Shown: positions 17,505 to 26,107 of the stretch, piece after piece
Layout of the letters: every line of letters begins with the position of its first letter
Numbering within the stretch: position 1 is the stretch's first letter
Origin: Comamonas testosteroni ATCC 11996
GTDB taxonomy: Bacteria > Pseudomonadota > Gammaproteobacteria > Burkholderiales > Burkholderiaceae_C
Length of the DNA stretch: 64,000 bases
Reading direction: 5' to 3'
Assembly: GCF_000241525.1 (NCBI RefSeq)
Contig: NZ_AHIL01000008.1
Coordinates: forward strand, 1 to 64,000
Made by a program: the position numbers and the translations under genes
The notes under the pieces: model-generated
The model's database searches: none
What the model saw: the letters and a program-made list of their open reading frames with translations, nothing else
Told to the model about the DNA's origin: nothing

Positions 17505-19931
17505 CTAGCCAGTGTGCCCTTGAACGGCTTCCACTGCGCGCAGGATGGCTTCTGACGTGGCAGGCGCCTGCAGTGGAGGGTTCATGCGGTGCTCTCCGGC
17601 GGCCGACACCGCATCGCGAATCGCGAAGAACACCGAGAACGGCAGCAGCAGCGGCGGCTCGCCAACGGCCTTGCTGCGGTGGATGGAGTCTTCATAGTTG
17701 TCACCCTCGAACAGGCGCACATTGAAGACCGGCGGGCAGTCATTGGCAGTAGGAATCTTGTAGGTACTGGGCGCGTGGGTCGTGAGCTTTCCGGTTTGCG
17801 GATGCCAGACCAGCTCTTCGGTGGTCAGCCAGCCCATGCCCTGGATAAAGGCGCCCTCCACCTGGCCCACATCGACGGCCGGGTTCAGCGAGCGGCCCAC
17901 GTCATGCAGCACATCGGCGCGCAACAGCTTCCATTCCCCCGTCAACGTATCGATGACCACTTCGCTGACGGCCGCGCCATAGGCAAAGTAGAAGAAGGGG
18001 TGGCCCTTCATGCGCTTGCCGTCCCAGTGCAGACCGGGCGTCGCATAGAAGCCATCCGACCACAGCTGCACACGCTGCAGATAGGCGGCGCGCACCAGCT
18101 CGGCAAACGGCACATTCTGGCCATTGACCTGCACCGCATTGTTGGCAAAGCGCACGTCATGCGCTTCGCCGCCATGCAGGCGCGCGGCGCATTCGGCCAG
18201 ACGCTCGCGCAGCTGGCGTGCGGCATCCTGTGCGGCCTTGCCGTTGAGGTCGGCCCCCGTCGAGGCCGCCGTGGCCGAGGTGTTGGCCACCTTGCTCGTA
18301 TCGGTGGCCGTCACGCGCACATTCTCGAAGGCCACGCCCAGCTCATGCGCCACCACCTGCGCCACTTTGGTGTTCAGGCCCTGGCCCATTTCGGTGCCGC
18401 CATGGTTGACGAGAATCGAGCCATCGGTATAGATATGGACCAGTGCGCCGGCCTGGTTGAAGTGGGCCACATTGAAGGAGATGCCGAACTTCAGCGGTGT
18501 CAGCGCCAGGCCGCGCTTGAGCACGGCACTGCCGGCGTTGAAGGCATTCACGGCCGCTCGGCGCGCACGGTAGTCGCTGGACTCCTCCAGCTCGGCCACC
18601 AGCTCGTGAATCACGTTATCGGTCACGACCTGCTCATAGGGCGTGATGTTGCGCTCGCCCTTGCCGTAGAAGTTGACGCGCCGCACATCAAGCGGATCAC
18701 GCCCCAGACTGCGGGCCACCGTATCCAGAATGTTCTCGATGGCAATCGCGCCCTGAGGTCCGCCAAAGCCACGGAAAGCCGTATTGCTCTGGGTGTTGGT
18801 CTTGCCCATATAGCCGTGCATGAGCACATCGGGCAGCCAGTAGGTATTGTCGAAATGGCACAGCGCACGCGTCATCACCGGCGCCGAAAGATCGGCAGAG
18901 TGACCGGCACGCGAGACCATGGAGATCTCGGCTCCCAGCACGCGGCCTTCATCGTCATAGCCCACTTCGTACTCATACCAGAAGCAGTGACGGCGACCGG
19001 TGATCATGAAGTCGTCGTCGCGGTCCAGGCGCAGCTTGACCGGCTTTTGCAGCCGGGTGGCCGCCACGGCCGCCACGCAGGCAAACAGCGCCGACTGCGA
19101 TTCCTTGCCGCCGAAGCCGCCGCCCATGCGCCGGCATTCCACATGCACGCTGTGCGAAGCCACGCCCAGAGCATGTGCCACCAGATGCTGCATCTCGCTG
19201 GGATGCTGGGTGGAGCAATGAATATGCACGGCCCCGTCTTCCTTGGGCGTGGCGTAGCTGATCTGTCCTTCCAGATAGAACTGCTCCTGCCCGCCCACAT
19301 CGAAGGAGCCCTTGAGGCGGTGCGGCGCGGCATCCATGGCGGCGCGCGCGCCGCCTTCGCGGGTGCTGCGCTCCAGGTGCATGGGCGGCATCACATACTG
19401 CCCCAGCTCATGGGCCTTGCGCGGCGTCAGCACGGGCGCCAGCTCGCTGATGGTGGCCGCAGCCTTGGCCAGGGCGGCCGCACGTCTTGCCGCATCCCGC
19501 GAGCGGGCAATCACGGCGAACAGGGGCTGGCCTACGTAGCGGATCTCGCCATCGCAGAGGATGGGGTCGTCATGAATGATGGAGCCGCAGTCGTTGACGC
19601 CGGGAATATCTGCCGCCGTGATCACGTCCACCACTTCGGGCATGGCCCGCACGGCCTCCAGCGCCAGCGCCGTCAAACGGCCGTGGGCCACGGGAGAGAG
19701 GCCCAGGGCGCAATGCAGCGTGCCTTCCAGCTCGGGCAGGTCGTCGATATAGGCGGCCTCGCCGGCCACATGCAGGTGTGCGGACTCATGCTTGCGGCTG
19801 ACACCCACGCGCGCGCCCTGATCGTGAGCCTTGGCCTCGGTCACTTCGTCGATACGATAGGCCTGATTCTTGCGGTAATCGGCAAAGGCTTCCGCCACCA
19901 ACTCATTCGTCAATTCGAGGGGGTTGTTCAT
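17505..19931 (-). CDS. xdhB: Xanthine dehydrogenase, molybdopterin-binding subunit
   Basis: Oxidises hypoxanthine and xanthine towards urate at a molybdenum centre. The 808-aa product starts MNNPLELTNELVAEAF and has VGVSRKHESAHLHVAGEAAYIDDLPE, then QEQFYLEGQ, RRMGGGFGGKESQ, FRGFGGPQG and GTEMGQGLNTKVAQVVA. Near the C-terminus, KAVGEPPLLLPFSV carries the catalytic Glu at about 758. All these are XdhB-type motifs. It begins 2 bases after the xdhA stop codon, so the two subunits are made together. No xdhC insertion chaperone follows, which is unusual. Confidence 0.96.
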   Translation of the reverse strand: MNNPLELTNELVAEAFADYRKNQAYRIDEVTEAKAHDQGARVGVSRKHESAHLHVAGEAAYIDDLPELEGTLHCALGLSPVAHGRLTALALEAVRAMPEVVDVITAADIPGVNDCGSIIHDDPILCDGEIRYVGQPLFAVIARSRDAARRAAALAKAAATISELAPVLTPRKAHELGQYVMPPMHLERSTREGGARAAMDAAPHRLKGSFDVGGQEQFYLEGQISYATPKEDGAVHIHCSTQHPSEMQHLVAHALGVASHSVHVECRRMGGGFGGKESQSALFACVAAVAATRLQKPVKLRLDRDDDFMITGRRHCFWYEYEVGYDDEGRVLGAEISMVSRAGHSADLSAPVMTRALCHFDNTYWLPDVLMHGYMGKTNTQSNTAFRGFGGPQGAIAIENILDTVARSLGRDPLDVRRVNFYGKGERNITPYEQVVTDNVIHELVAELEESSDYRARRAAVNAFNAGSAVLKRGLALTPLKFGISFNVAHFNQAGALVHIYTDGSILVNHGGTEMGQGLNTKVAQVVAHELGVAFENVRVTATDTSKVANTSATAASTGADLNGKAAQDAARQLRERLAECAARLHGGEAHDVRFANNAVQVNGQNVPFAELVRAAYLQRVQLWSDGFYATPGLHWDGKRMKGHPFFYFAYGAAVSEVVIDTLTGEWKLLRADVLHDVGRSLNPAVDVGQVEGAFIQGMGWLTTEELVWHPQTGKLTTHAPSTYKIPTANDCPPVFNVRLFEGDNYEDSIHRSKAVGEPPLLLPFSVFFAIRDAVSAAGEHRMNPPLQAPATSEAILRAVEAVQGHTG

Positions 19932-19932
19932 T

Positions 19933-21537
19933 TCAGACTCCTTGCTCCACGGCGGCGGGAACGACATGGGGCATCACGCTCCAGACACTGGTTGCATCAG
20001 TGCCCTGCGGCTGATCGGCGCGGGTTTCCAGCCACAGACGCTGGATCAGGTTCTGCGCCACCTTGAGGCGGTAATCGGCGCTGGCGCGCATATCGCTCAT
20101 GGGCTTGAAATCCTGGGCCAGTGCGGCCTGCGCGGCCTTCACGTTTTCAAGGCTCCAGGGCTTGCCCAGCAGGGCCGATTCGGCGGCCGCCGCTCTTTTG
20201 ACCGTGGCGGCCATGCCGCCAAAAGCCAGTCGGATGGATTGCACGATCTCGCCATCGAGCTCGATGGCAAAGCCGGCGCACAGGGCCGAGATATCGCAGT
20301 CGAAGCGCTTGCTGATCTTGTAGCCGCGCACCTGGCGCTGCATGGCCGCCAGCGGCACCGCCAGGGCCTGCACGAACTCGCCTGCCTCCAGCTGGTTCTT
20401 CATATAGTCCAGATAGAACTCCGTCAGCGGCATGCGGCGCACGCGCTCGCCCTTGCGCAACTCGATCTGGGCATCCAGCGCCATCAGCACCGGCGGCGAA
20501 TCGCCGATCGGCGAGCCGTTGGCCACATTGCCGCCCATGGTCCCCGCGTGGCGGATGGGCGTGGAGGCAAAGCGCAGCCAGACATCGGTCAGACTGGGCC
20601 AGCGCTGCACCAGCGCGCTCCAGGCCGATTCCAGCGAAGCCCCGGCACCGATGTACAGCTCGCCGCCCTCGGCGTCGGGCCGCACTTCGATGCGCTTCAT
20701 CTCGGCCACGTCGCCGACGTAAATCATGTCGCCCAGATCGCGGAACTGCTTGTTGACCCAGAGCCCCACATCGGTGGAGCCTGCCACGATGCGCGCCTTG
20801 GGCTTGGCCTCGCACAGGCTGGCCAGATCCGCCAGCGTGCGCGGAGCATGGAAGAAGTCGGTGCGCAGGCCCTGGGGCGCCGCATAGTTCAGCCCTGCAT
20901 TGCCGGCCTGCAGGCCTTGCAGTGCAGCCACCACGGGCGCCGTATCCAGACGCACGGCAGGCAGATCGAACATGCGCTGACCGGCATCGAGAATCGGGCG
21001 GTAGCCCGTGCAGCGGCACAGATTTCCCGAGAGCTCGTCGGCCAGTTGCTGACGCGTGGGCTCGCTGCCCTGCTGCTGGTGATGCTCATAGGCCGACCAC
21101 AGCGTCATCACGATGCCTGGCGTGCAGAAGCCGCATTGCGAGCCATGGCACTCCACCATGGCCTGCTGTACCGGATGCAGACTTTGCGGGCCTGCGGGCT
21201 TGCCGGCGCAGGCAGACTTGCCCGCGCACTGGCTCTTGAGGTCTTCCACCGTGAACAAGGCCTTGCCATGCAGGCTGGGCAGAAACTGAATGCAGGCATT
21301 GACGGTCTGCAGGCGCAGGCCGTTGACGGCCTCGGTATCGCCGGCTTCGGCCAGCTCGCCGATGACTACCGTGCAGGCACCGCAGTCGCCTTCGTTGCAG
21401 CCTTCCTTGGTGCCGGTGCAATGGGCATCCTCGCGCAGCCATTGGAGCACGGAGCGTGTGGGGTGCGGGCCTTGCACCTCCACCACCTCGCCGCGGTGGA
21501 AGAAGCGTATCGGTTGAGAGTTCTGACTGGTGCTCAT
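19933..21537 (-). CDS. xdhA: Xanthine dehydrogenase, iron-sulfur/FAD subunit
   Basis: Electron-transfer subunit that passes electrons from molybdenum through two [2Fe-2S] clusters and FAD to NAD. The plant-type cluster is CNEGDCGAC (C47, C52, C55). The second cluster domain has CGFC (C135, C138) and CRC (C174, C176). The FAD domain follows from about 200, with IVAGSTDVGLWVNKQ and GGNVANGSPIGDSPPVLMALDA. The 534-aa length is normal for bacterial XdhA. ATG 21537 has no strong ribosome site; starts up to 22 codons earlier are possible. A structured leader lies 105 to 212 bases upstream. It is the first gene of the purine unit. Confidence 0.95.
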   Translation of the reverse strand: MSTSQNSQPIRFFHRGEVVEVQGPHPTRSVLQWLREDAHCTGTKEGCNEGDCGACTVVIGELAEAGDTEAVNGLRLQTVNACIQFLPSLHGKALFTVEDLKSQCAGKSACAGKPAGPQSLHPVQQAMVECHGSQCGFCTPGIVMTLWSAYEHHQQQGSEPTRQQLADELSGNLCRCTGYRPILDAGQRMFDLPAVRLDTAPVVAALQGLQAGNAGLNYAAPQGLRTDFFHAPRTLADLASLCEAKPKARIVAGSTDVGLWVNKQFRDLGDMIYVGDVAEMKRIEVRPDAEGGELYIGAGASLESAWSALVQRWPSLTDVWLRFASTPIRHAGTMGGNVANGSPIGDSPPVLMALDAQIELRKGERVRRMPLTEFYLDYMKNQLEAGEFVQALAVPLAAMQRQVRGYKISKRFDCDISALCAGFAIELDGEIVQSIRLAFGGMAATVKRAAAAESALLGKPWSLENVKAAQAALAQDFKPMSDMRASADYRLKVAQNLIQRLWLETRADQPQGTDATSVWSVMPHVVPAAVEQGV

Positions 21538-21641
21538 GATCGTGGGACAGGGTGAGATTGAATGCCTGCATGCAAGATGCATTCCAAACGCAGCATTCGT
21601 CAAGATCGAAGGCTACGCCTGCAGGGGCAGCTTCTCATACA

Positions 21642-21749
21642 GACGCGCTCATAGGGGCTATGTAGCGCGTCATATATCCGTGACCAAAATCAAGGGAGAA
21701 CCCGTACAAAACCCGGCTCCCTACGGGTAACTACCAGGAAGTGGGAGCC
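21642..21749 (-). promoter_or_regulatory. Predicted pseudoknot leader RNA of xdhAB
   Basis: Reading the minus strand: GGCTCCC (21749-21743) pairs with GGGAGCC (21721-21715). ACCCGTA (21728-21722), inside that loop, pairs with TACGGGT (21696-21690) beyond it. These interleaved, perfect 7-bp stems define an H-type pseudoknot. It is followed by a 13-bp hairpin (GACGCGCT and CATAG arms, 21642-21671, with one bulge and a 3-base loop). The fold sits between the likely promoter region and xdhA, so a ligand- or protein-sensing leader is a reasonable inference. I do not recognise it as a known riboswitch. If the promoter lies nearer the gene, the element would be DNA-level instead. Confidence 0.5.
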
Positions 21750-21764
21750 GAGTCGCGCTACTTA

Positions 21765-21858
21765 ATCAATAGCTAATAGCGCCTTCCAATAAACAATTTC
21801 ATAGATAAAACTATCTTAAATCGTTTATTGACAATCGCTATAAGCTATCAAATTTTCA
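21765..21858 (-). repeat. Family 1 palindromic intergenic repeat, copy B
   Basis: On the minus strand it begins at the TGA of the MFS gene: TTTGATAGCTTATAGCG pairs with the complement of the AATAGCTAATAGCGCC arm, with inner ACGATTTAAGAT and ATCTATGAAATTG arms. It overlaps the stop codon and separates that gene from the xdh leader. Confidence 0.75.
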
Positions 21859-23280
21859 GGCGTCGCCACCATCCGGAGCCGGGCGCACGGGCTCGTCGGC
21901 ATCGAGCTGACTGAACACCAGTGTTGCCGCCAGCGTCATCAGCGCCACCGTCACAAAGGTGGCGCGAATGGCCTGCATGCGCTCGTCGCTGTGCGCCGGC
22001 CACATATCGCTGAAGCCCGTCAGCAAGGCGCCGGCCAGGGCCACGCCCATGCTCATGGCCAGCATCTGCACCATGGACAGCAGGCTGTTGCCGCTGCTGG
22101 CAGACTCGCCCTCCATATCCTTGAGCGTGACCGAATTCATGGCCGAGAACTGCATGGAGTTGAAGCCGCCGAAGATGAACAGCTGCACCAGAAGCAACCA
22201 GACCGGCGTTCCCGGCACCACCAGCCCGAAGGAAGCCAGCATCACCGCCAGCATCACCGAGTTGACCTGCAGCACGCGCTTGTAGCCAAAGCGCTGCACC
22301 GTGCGCACGGCAATGCGCTTGACCAGCATGCTGCCGGTGACGGTGGCCAGCATCATCAGACCCGCGTTCATGGGCGACATCTTGAGGCCGACCTGCAGCA
22401 TCAGCGGGATCAGGAACGGCGCGGCGCCGCTGCCGAAACGGGTGAACAGATTGCCCAGCAGACCCACTCGCAGCGAGCGCACCTTGAACAGGCCTGGCGG
22501 GAACAGCGGCTCATCCACGCGCAGCGCATGCATCCAGTAGCTGGCCAGGCTGGCCAGGCCGAACACCATGAGCACCACCACCAGCGCCATGCCCAGCCCC
22601 ATGCCGGACAGGCCGTCCAGCGCGATTGAAATAGCCACCATGCCGAAGGCCAGCATGGCATAGCCCGTGCCGTCAAAGCGGTGCACGGCCACGGGCGCGC
22701 TGCGCGGGAACCAGCGCCAGGTCGCCCACAGCCCGATCAGTCCCACGGGCACATTGATCCAGAAGATCCAGTGCCAGCTGGCGTACTCCACCATCCAGCC
22801 GCCCAGGGTAGGCCCCAGCAGCGGGCCGACCTGGCCCGGTATGGCAATAAAGCTCATGGCGCGGATGAACTCGCCACGCGGATAGGTGCGCAGCACGGCC
22901 AGCCGCCCCACGGGCAGCATCATGGCCCCGCCCACGCCCTGCACCACGCGTGCCGCGATCAGAAACGGCAGGCTGGGCGAGAGCGCGCACAGCACCGAAC
23001 CCAGCACAAACAGGCCGATCGCCCAGCCGTAGACGCGCCGCGTGCCAAAGCGGTCGGCCACCCAGCCCGTGGCCGGGATCAGCATGGCCGTGGTCAGCGC
23101 ATAGGCCACGATGACGGACTGCATCTTCATCGGGCTCTCGCCCAGCTCGGTCGCCATCGCCGGCAAGGCCGTGTTGAGAATGGTCGCGTCCAGCGACTGC
23201 ATGAAAAAGCCTATGGCCACCAGCCACAGCAGTCTTTCTTTGTGGGGGGCACTATGGTGCGCGGCGGGCATCTCACCCAT
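21856..23280 (-). CDS. MFS drug:H+ antiporter, DHA2 (14-TM) family
   Basis: A 474-aa exporter of the EmrB/QacA type, closest in feel to MdtD. FFMQSLDATILNTALPAMATELGESP is the TM1 signature, and WVADRFGTRRVYG is the A-motif loop. ARVVQGVGGAMMLPVGRLAVLRTYPR is motif B/C, followed by GPLLGPTLGGWMVEYASWHWIFWINVPVG. About 14 hydrophobic segments are present. ATG 23280 is chosen because GGAG precedes it by 7 bases. Substrate unknown. Its stop codon lies inside a family 1 repeat. Confidence 0.92.
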   Translation of the reverse strand: MGEMPAAHHSAPHKERLLWLVAIGFFMQSLDATILNTALPAMATELGESPMKMQSVIVAYALTTAMLIPATGWVADRFGTRRVYGWAIGLFVLGSVLCALSPSLPFLIAARVVQGVGGAMMLPVGRLAVLRTYPRGEFIRAMSFIAIPGQVGPLLGPTLGGWMVEYASWHWIFWINVPVGLIGLWATWRWFPRSAPVAVHRFDGTGYAMLAFGMVAISIALDGLSGMGLGMALVVVLMVFGLASLASYWMHALRVDEPLFPPGLFKVRSLRVGLLGNLFTRFGSGAAPFLIPLMLQVGLKMSPMNAGLMMLATVTGSMLVKRIAVRTVQRFGYKRVLQVNSVMLAVMLASFGLVVPGTPVWLLLVQLFIFGGFNSMQFSAMNSVTLKDMEGESASSGNSLLSMVQMLAMSMGVALAGALLTGFSDMWPAHSDERMQAIRATFVTVALMTLAATLVFSQLDADEPVRPAPDGGDA

Positions 23281-23311
23281 GGGCAGCTCCGGAACAAGGC
23301 GGCACGGCAAC

Positions 23312-23338
23312 AAAAAAGCCGCTGACTCGCAGCGGCTT
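23312..23338 (-). terminator. Intrinsic terminator after erpA
   Basis: On the minus strand AAGCCGCTG and CAGCGGCTT pair with a 5-base loop followed by T5. It lies 55 bases after the erpA stop and just before the MFS start. Confidence 0.85.
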
Positions 23339-23392
23339 AAGCAATATGCGAACGCCAGACCACAGCGGCCGGCGCGCAGACAATCATTCGAC

Positions 23393-23758
23393 TCAGACCG
23401 AGAAGCTGGAACCGCAGCCGCAGGTGGTCGAGGCGTTGGGGTTCTTGATCACGAACTGAGCGCCCTGCAGATCTTCCTTGTAGTCGATCTCGGCACCCAC
23501 CAGGTATTGATAGCTCATGGAGTCGATCAGCAGCGAGACACCGTTCTTGGTCATGGTGGTGTCGTCGTCGTTGGTGATCTCGTCGAAGGTGAAACCGTAC
23601 TGGAAACCGGAGCAGCCACCACCTTGCACAAAAACGCGCAGCTTCAGATCGGGATTGCCTTCTTCGGCAATCAGGTCGGCCACCTTGGCAGCAGCGCTGT
23701 CGGTGAAGACGATGGGGGAAGGCATTTCGGTGGTCGTGGTTTCAGCAACGGCGCTCAT
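23393..23758 (-). CDS. erpA: Iron-sulfur cluster insertion protein ErpA
   Basis: A-type carrier that delivers [Fe-S] clusters to apoproteins, including those of isoprenoid synthesis. The 121-aa product has the three conserved cysteines: [11 protein letters not shown] (about 49) and TCGCGSSF (about 113 and 115). It starts [30 protein letters not shown]. The frame is open 29 codons upstream, but the family start is 23758. It sits in the common betaproteobacterial rplM-rpsI-erpA order. Confidence 0.95.
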   Translation of the reverse strand: MSAVAETTTTEMPSPIVFTDSAAAKVADLIAEEGNPDLKLRVFVQGGGCSGFQYGFTFDEITNDDDTTMTKNGVSLLIDSMSYQYLVGAEIDYKEDLQGAQFVIKNPNASTTCGCGSSFSV

Positions 23759-23890
23759 GGCATTACTCCGTAGTTTCTTGATTGCCTGAAATGGTACAGC
23801 AAGGGGCTCGGGAATACCGGCCGTATCTCTTTGTCGCCAGTGCAAGTGGGGGCTTTGCGCAAGCGCTGGACAAGGCGCATGCCGCCCATG

Positions 23891-23928
23891 AAAAAACCGC
23901 CAGGAACTTGCATTCGAGGCGGTTTTTT
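23891..23928. terminator. Bidirectional terminator between rpsI and erpA
   Basis: AAAAAACCGCC pairs with GGCGGTTTTTT across a 16-base loop. A second hairpin lies just before it in the direction of rpsI transcription, giving a tandem stop. Confidence 0.8.
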
Positions 23929-23932
23929 CGTG

Positions 23933-23954
23933 AAAAGACTCCGAAGAGTCTTTC
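23933..23954 (-). terminator. UUCG-loop terminator after rpsI
   Basis: On the minus strand AAAGACTC-TTCG-GAGTCTTTT is an 8-bp stem capped by a stable UUCG tetraloop. It lies 17 bases after the rpsI stop and forms the first part of a tandem terminator. Confidence 0.8.
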
Positions 23955-23970
23955 CTGCAGGGGACGCGGA

Positions 23971-24363
23971 TTAACGCTTCGAGAACTGCTTGGCGCGGCG
24001 TGCGGAGTGCAGACCGACCTTCTTACGTTCGACTTCACGAGCGTCGCGAGTCACGAAGCCGGCTTGGCTCAGTGCAGGCTTCAGAGCTGCGTCATAGTCG
24101 ATCAGGGCACGAGTGATGCCGTGACGGGTTGCACCGGCTTGACCGGATTCGCCGCCGCCATGGACGTTCACTTGAATGTCGAAAGTCTCCAGGTTCTCAG
24201 TCAGAACCAGGGGTTGCTTTGCGATCATGATGGAGGTTTCGCGACCGAAGTACTGCTGAATGTCCTTGCCATTCACAGTAATCTTGCCGGAGCCCTTCTT
24301 CAGAAACACGCGAGCGACGCTGGACTTGCGACGGCCTGTGCCATTGTTCCAATCACCAATCAT
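23971..24363 (-). CDS. rpsI: 30S ribosomal protein S9
   Basis: A 130-aa ribosomal protein of the small-subunit head. [29 protein letters not shown] starts the fold and [18 protein letters not shown] is the classic C-terminal tail that reaches the P-site tRNA. It is the second gene of the rplM-rpsI operon, 10 bases after rplM. Confidence 0.98.
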   Translation of the reverse strand: MIGDWNNGTGRRKSSVARVFLKKGSGKITVNGKDIQQYFGRETSIMIAKQPLVLTENLETFDIQVNVHGGGESGQAGATRHGITRALIDYDAALKPALSQAGFVTRDAREVERKKVGLHSARRAKQFSKR

Positions 24364-24373
24364 CTAGGTCTCC

Positions 24374-24802
24374 TTAGATTTCCAGAGCCTTAGGCTGCTG
24401 TGCGGTATGGGGGTGCTCAGCACCGCCGTAAACCTTCAGCTTCTTGATCATGGCGTAGCCCAGAGGACCCTTGGGCAGCATGCCCTTGACGGCCTTCTCG
24501 AGAGCACGGCCAGGGAACTTGGCTTGCAGGTCGCGGAAGTTGGTAGCAGTGATGCCACCGGGGAAACCGGAGTGACGGTAGTACACCTTGTCCAGGTTCT
24601 TGGTACCAGTGACCTTGAGCTTGGAGGCGTTGATGATGACGATGTAGTCACCGGTGTCAACGTGAGGTGTGTAAATGGCCTTGTGCTTGCCGCGCAGACG
24701 GAGTGCCACTTCGCTGGCGACACGTCCGAGCACCTTATCGGTGGCGTCAATCACAAACCACTCGTGTTGCACCTCAGCGGGCTTTGCGCTGAATGTAGAC
24801 AT
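24374..24802 (-). CDS. rplM: 50S ribosomal protein L13
   Basis: A 142-aa large-subunit protein. [45 protein letters not shown] and [20 protein letters not shown] and [16 protein letters not shown] are all family blocks. It is the first gene of the operon with rpsI. Its leader contains an inverted repeat overlapping the ribosome binding site. Confidence 0.98.
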   Translation of the reverse strand: MSTFSAKPAEVQHEWFVIDATDKVLGRVASEVALRLRGKHKAIYTPHVDTGDYIVIINASKLKVTGTKNLDKVYYRHSGFPGGITATNFRDLQAKFPGRALEKAVKGMLPKGPLGYAMIKKLKVYGGAEHPHTAQQPKALEI

Positions 24803-24812
24803 GAGTTTTCTC

Positions 24813-24864
24813 TTTCAAGAAGGTTTGGCGGTCCCTTTTCCGCGGTCGGTGCTTCTTCTTGAAA
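24813..24864 (-). promoter_or_regulatory. Leader hairpin at the rplM ribosome binding site
   Basis: On the minus strand TTTCAAGAAG (24864-24855) and CTTCTTGAAA (24822-24813) are a perfect 10-bp inverted repeat around a 32-base loop. The second arm runs into GAAAGAG, the likely Shine-Dalgarno stretch 8-14 bases before the rplM ATG. It could make translation switchable, for instance by L13 binding. Confidence 0.45.
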
Positions 24865-25134
24865 AAGACAGGTCTTTTAAAGGAAGCCTCTTAGGCGGGG
24901 TTACTCGGACCAATTTAAACTTGGCCCAAGCCTTCGCCGCGGGAACCATAAAATCGCTGCGAAGCCCGCCATTATACAAAAACGCCAGAATCTGCGTGTT
25001 TTCGTGCAGCAGCCTGTTGTGAAACAGCCCCTAGCGCCTGTTTCTCCCTCTGCACCCAGGCGCCGACAGCCTTTAAAGACCACAGGGTAAAAAGTGCTGT
25101 TCCCCTCTTGCCCTGCTGGTTACCATCCATCTCT

Positions 25135-26001
25135 ATGTTCAGTTACCGCCACGCCTTCCATGCAGGCAATCACGCCGATGTGCTCAAGCACACTGTTCTG
25201 ATTGCCACCGTGCAATACCTCACGCAAAAAGAGGCTGCGCTGACGGTGCTCGACACCCACGGCGGAGCCGGCCTGTACCGCCTGGACGGCGACTACGCCA
25301 GCAAGAGCGGCGAGGCCGAAGAAGGCGTGCTGCGCCTGGCCGCCACCAAGGAGGCCGAGCTGGCCCCGGTGCTGCAGGACTATCTGCAGATGGTGCGCCG
25401 CTTCAACCAGGGCAATGCCATCCGCAACTATCCCGGCTCGCCCTTCATCGCCCAGGCACTGCTGCGCGGTCATGACCGTCTCAAGGCCTTCGAGCTGCAC
25501 CCCACGGACATGCGCTCGCTGACCGGCAACATGGCCCAGCTGGAAGTCAGGCGTCAGGTCGCCATCCTGCACGAGGATGGCTTTGAAGGCGTGAAGAAAT
25601 TCCTGCCTCCACCATCGCGCCGTGCCTTGCTGCTGTGCGATCCGAGCTACGAATTGAAGACCGACTACGGCCGCGTGCTGGACATGGCGGCGGACGGCCT
25701 CAAGCGCTTTCCCACGGGCACTTACGCTGTCTGGTACCCCATCATCCCGCGCCCCGAAGCCCATGATCTGCCCAAGCGTCTCAAGACCATGGCCACCAAG
25801 GCCGGCAAGAGCTGGCTGCATGCCACGCTCACGGTCAAGAGCAACAAGACCTCGGAACGCGGTGGTCTGCCCGCCAGCGGCATGTTCCTGATCAACCCGC
25901 CGTTCAATCTCAAGGATCAGCTCAAGCCCGCCATGCCGCAGCTGGTCAAGCTGCTGGGTCAGGACAGCAATGCAGGATTCACGCTGGAGTCTGGCGGCTG
26001 A
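25135..26001 (+). CDS. rlmJ: 23S rRNA (adenine(2030)-N(6))-methyltransferase
   Basis: Methylates A2030 of 23S rRNA using SAM. The 288-aa product starts MFSYRHAFHAGNHADVLKH, the family hallmark. It has VLDTHGGAGLYRL (SAM site), FELHPTD and the catalytic CDPSYELK motif (DPPY-type), then WYPIIPRP and GGLPASGMFLINPPF. ATG 25135 is the family start; an in-frame start 9 codons earlier is less likely. It stands alone, divergent from rplM, and ends in a terminator. Confidence 0.95.
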   Translation: MFSYRHAFHAGNHADVLKHTVLIATVQYLTQKEAALTVLDTHGGAGLYRLDGDYASKSGEAEEGVLRLAATKEAELAPVLQDYLQMVRRFNQGNAIRNYPGSPFIAQALLRGHDRLKAFELHPTDMRSLTGNMAQLEVRRQVAILHEDGFEGVKKFLPPPSRRALLLCDPSYELKTDYGRVLDMAADGLKRFPTGTYAVWYPIIPRPEAHDLPKRLKTMATKAGKSWLHATLTVKSNKTSERGGLPASGMFLINPPFNLKDQLKPAMPQLVKLLGQDSNAGFTLESGG

Positions 26002-26014
26002 CTGCGCGGCTGCG

Positions 26015-26038
26015 GGTCGGCTCTTGCCGACCTTTTTT
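26015..26038 (+). terminator. Intrinsic terminator after rlmJ
   Basis: GGTCGGC-TCTT-GCCGACC followed by T6, 14 bases past the rlmJ stop. Confidence 0.9.
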
Positions 26039-26107
26039 GCCGGCCCTCTGCAGTCCGGGCGCACCGGCTTTGCAGGCGGCGCGTCGCCTTCAACCAGCAA
26101 TAAAGAT

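Noticed and set aside
21538-21690. A classical purine riboswitch before xdhA
   Set aside because: The three-way junction consensus with its conserved loops is not present; the fold here is a pseudoknot instead.
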